A stretch of DNA of 64,000 bases, taken from NCBI GenBank assembly GCA_913057945.1, contig CAJXOF010000002.1, forward strand, positions 310,001 through 374,000, in the 5' to 3' direction. How positions within the stretch are numbered: the stretch's first letter is position 1; every line of letters starts with the position of its first letter. The stretch is from an uncultured Hyphomonadaceae bacterium. GTDB lineage: Bacteria; Pseudomonadota; Alphaproteobacteria; Caulobacterales; Hyphomonadaceae. The notes under the pieces were generated by a model, which worked only from the letters and a program-made list of their open reading frames with translations, made no database searches and was not told the DNA's origin. The position numbers and the translations under genes were made by a program. Positions 62,173 through 64,000 of the stretch are shown in pieces.

Positions 62173-64000
62173 ATGAAAAATTGGACCACTTTCGGGCGTG
62201 GGGCAGCAGTGTCTGCCATTGCGCTGAGCATTGCCGGCGTCGCGATGGCGCAGGTTACAACTTCTGCAATCCGCGGCGCAGTGACGGACGAGAACGGAGC
62301 GGCTGTTGCTGGCGCGACCGTTACGGTCCTGCACGAGCCAAGCGGCACGGTTTCCATGGCCACCACGAATGCGGCTGGACAGTTCTCTGCCCAGAACCTG
62401 CGCGTCGGCGGTCCTTACAGCCTGACGATTTCCGGCGCAGGCTTCATCTCGGCCCGCGCTGAAGATGTCTATGCCAACCTCGGCACCGATACAGACCTGG
62501 ACCTGGTCATCACCCGCGATGACGATGCTGCTCGCATGGAAACGGTTGTCATCACCGGTTCGGCCATGCAGGTCGCTCAGGTCTCGACCGGCCCGTCTTC
62601 GGTCTACAATCTCGCCACGCTGGAAAACGCTCCGGCAATGAACCGCGACATCAAGGACATCGTTCGCCTTGACCCCCGCGTATATGTCGACGAAGCGTTC
62701 AATGACTCGATCAACTGTGCTGGCGCCAACCCGCGCTACAACTCCCTGACGGTTGACGGCGCACGTCTCTCCGACAATTTCGGCCTGAACTCGAACGGTT
62801 ACCCGACCGAGCGCATTCCGTTCTCCTTCGACTCCATCGAGCAGGTCTCGGTTGAGCTTGCCCCGTTCGACGTTGAGTACGGCCAGTTCACGGCCTGTAA
62901 CATCAACGCTGTTACGAAGTCCGGCGGCAACGAAATCCACGGCGGCATTTTCTACGATTACACCAGTGACTCGCTGACTGGCGACGAAATCGACGGCGAC
63001 TCCGTTGATCTCGGCGATTTCGACGAGAAGCGTTACGGCTTCAATGTCGGCGTGCCGCTTATCAAGGACAAGCTGTTCCTCTTCGGCTCCTACGAGAAGT
63101 TCGAAGGTGCCAACATCTTCGGCTTCACGCCTGATAGCGCCGGCGTTACACAGGCCGAATACGATCAGATCATCTCGATCGCTGAAGGCTATGGGTACGT
63201 GTCCGGTGGCCTGCCAACTTCCATGCCAGTCGAAGACGAAAAAATCTTCGTCAAGCTGGACTGGAACATCAACAACGATCACCGCGCAGCCTTCACGTAC
63301 AATTACAATGACGGCTTCAACTTCAGCCCGTCTGACAGCGGGTCTTCCCGCCTGGCTGATGGCAACCACTACTATGAGCGTGGCGCTGAACTGCAGAACT
63401 ATTCCGGTGCCCTGTATTCTGACTGGACCGACACGTTCTCAACCGAATTCCGCGTCACCTATGTTGACCTCGACAATCGCCAGATCCCGGTTTCCGGTCT
63501 CGACAATTTCGGTGAAGTCCAGATCGACACCGATGGCGGTTCCACGGTTTACCTCGGCGCTGATGACAGCCGTCACGCCAACAAACTGGCCTACACGACG
63601 CTGAACTACAAAGGTAAAGCTGACTGGACGCTGGGCGATCACATCGTCACCTTCGGTGCAGAGCGCGAAGAATTCGAAGTCTTCAACCTCTTCATCCAGG
63701 AAGTTCAGGGCGAGTGGGTTTTCGACTCGATTGCAGATTTTGCCGCTGGCGACTTCTCCGACTTCCGTTACGAGAATGCTGCAGGTTCCAACGACCAGAA
63801 TGATGGCGCCGCTGATTTCGGATATGAAATCAACACGATCTACGTTCAGGACGACTGGCAGGTCTCTGAAAAGCTGAACCTCGTCGCGGGCCTTCGTTAC
63901 GACTACTACACGTCGGATGATGCGCCGATGTACAATGCCGACTTCGACGCAGCCTATGGCTTCGGCAATGACGAAACCATGGATGGCCGCGACCTGCTGC
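62173..64000 (+). CDS. Oar-like TonB-dependent receptor, partial
   Basis: From ATG 62173, behind AGGGG, about 609 residues reach the right edge. A signal peptide (about 1-26, ends AMA) is followed by a carboxypeptidase-regulatory-like beta-sandwich (about 32-115, IRGAVTDENGAAVAGATVTV), then a plug (MNRDIKDIVRLDPRVYVDEA, RYNSLTVDGARLSDNFGLNS, QVSVELAPFDVEYGQFTACN, INAVTKSGGNEIHG) and the start of a barrel. This is the Oar-type receptor pattern. The plug carries Cys in INCAGANPR and FTACNINA, perhaps a disulfide. The cargo is unknown; the Pho-box-like site hints at a phosphorus-linked ligand. Confidence 0.92.
   Translation, partial: MKNWTTFGRGAAVSAIALSIAGVAMAQVTTSAIRGAVTDENGAAVAGATVTVLHEPSGTVSMATTNAAGQFSAQNLRVGGPYSLTISGAGFISARAEDVYANLGTDTDLDLVITRDDDAARMETVVITGSAMQVAQVSTGPSSVYNLATLENAPAMNRDIKDIVRLDPRVYVDEAFNDSINCAGANPRYNSLTVDGARLSDNFGLNSNGYPTERIPFSFDSIEQVSVELAPFDVEYGQFTACNINAVTKSGGNEIHGGIFYDYTSDSLTGDEIDGDSVDLGDFDEKRYGFNVGVPLIKDKLFLFGSYEKFEGANIFGFTPDSAGVTQAEYDQIISIAEGYGYVSGGLPTSMPVEDEKIFVKLDWNINNDHRAAFTYNYNDGFNFSPSDSGSSRLADGNHYYERGAELQNYSGALYSDWTDTFSTEFRVTYVDLDNRQIPVSGLDNFGEVQIDTDGGSTVYLGADDSRHANKLAYTTLNYKGKADWTLGDHIVTFGAEREEFEVFNLFIQEVQGEWVFDSIADFAAGDFSDFRYENAAGSNDQNDGAADFGYEINTIYVQDDWQVSEKLNLVAGLRYDYYTSDDAPMYNADFDAAYGFGNDETMDGRDLL

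Noticed and set aside
1..64000. CRISPR arrays, rRNA, tRNA or insertion sequences
   Set aside because: I found no regularly spaced repeats, no tRNA-like T-loop outside genes and no transposase or integrase-like ORF.

Overview
The window is a gene-dense, high-GC chromosomal segment of an aerobic alphaproteobacterium, most likely a stalked or budding marine relative of Hyphomonas/Caulobacter (Hyphomonadaceae). The evidence is a canonical cytochrome bc1 operon, the 180-kDa class NAD-glutamate dehydrogenase, a two-lipoyl-domain 2-oxoglutarate dehydrogenase E2, an Oar-type TonB-dependent receptor, a TipN-like coiled-coil membrane protein and a near-consensus CtrA box. The genus is an inference. I see no rRNA, tRNA, CRISPR array, prophage or insertion sequence. 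The window is cut at both ends, inside hemF (left) and inside a TonB-dependent receptor (right).

Layout. 1-4.9 kb: hemF (partial), divergent petABC (bc1 complex) closed by a terminator, then MTA phosphorylase. 4.9-8.7 kb: a membrane-anchored unknown with a CtrA-like box, a HerA-like ATPase and an AI-2E-family permease. 8.7-17 kb: the giant glutamate dehydrogenase gene with structured RNA on both sides, and a convergent M1 aminopeptidase lipoprotein. 16.9-19.7 kb: GST, queG and mtgA in a tight operon. 19.7-28.6 kb: a MscS-type channel, SDR enzymes, HAD phosphatase, a small lipoprotein, pterin dehydratase, VOC and MFS proteins, then YggT-DUF167-folD-HNH, whose last three genes overlap. 28.6-33 kb: a LytTR membrane regulator divergent from DUF2141 and DUF2306 genes, a PhoD-like phosphatase whose Shine-Dalgarno is buried in a long hairpin, and an MFS transporter. 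33-40 kb: sucCD-sucA-sucB. 40-46.6 kb: a methyltransferase, a 500-base gap full of inverted repeats, a TM-helix channel-like protein, chorismate mutase, an Hpt protein, the TipN-like protein and an EamA transporter. 46.6-49.1 kb: leuA behind a leucine-rich leader peptide, and a VTT protein. 49.2-52.2 kb: bioB, SDR, a CarF/PEDS1-type lipid desaturase and YbaN. 52.3-59.4 kb: alpha-2-macroglobulin and pbpC. 59.5-64 kb: msrA, a GT39-type glycosyltransferase and an Oar-like receptor with a Pho-box-like element.

The genes are mostly core metabolism (respiration, TCA cycle, glutamate catabolism, leucine, biotin and folate) plus envelope biology (MtgA, PbpC/A2M, channels, lipoproteins). The most interesting signals are between genes: a leuA attenuator whose leader peptide appears leaderless and is driven from inside the upstream gene, a Pho-box-like site before the Oar-type receptor, an RBS-masking hairpin before the PhoD-like gene, mutually exclusive hairpins before glutamate dehydrogenase, and structured spacers between sucD and sucA and at 40.6-41.1 kb. 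Many convergent neighbours share stop codons or overlap, with no terminator between them.
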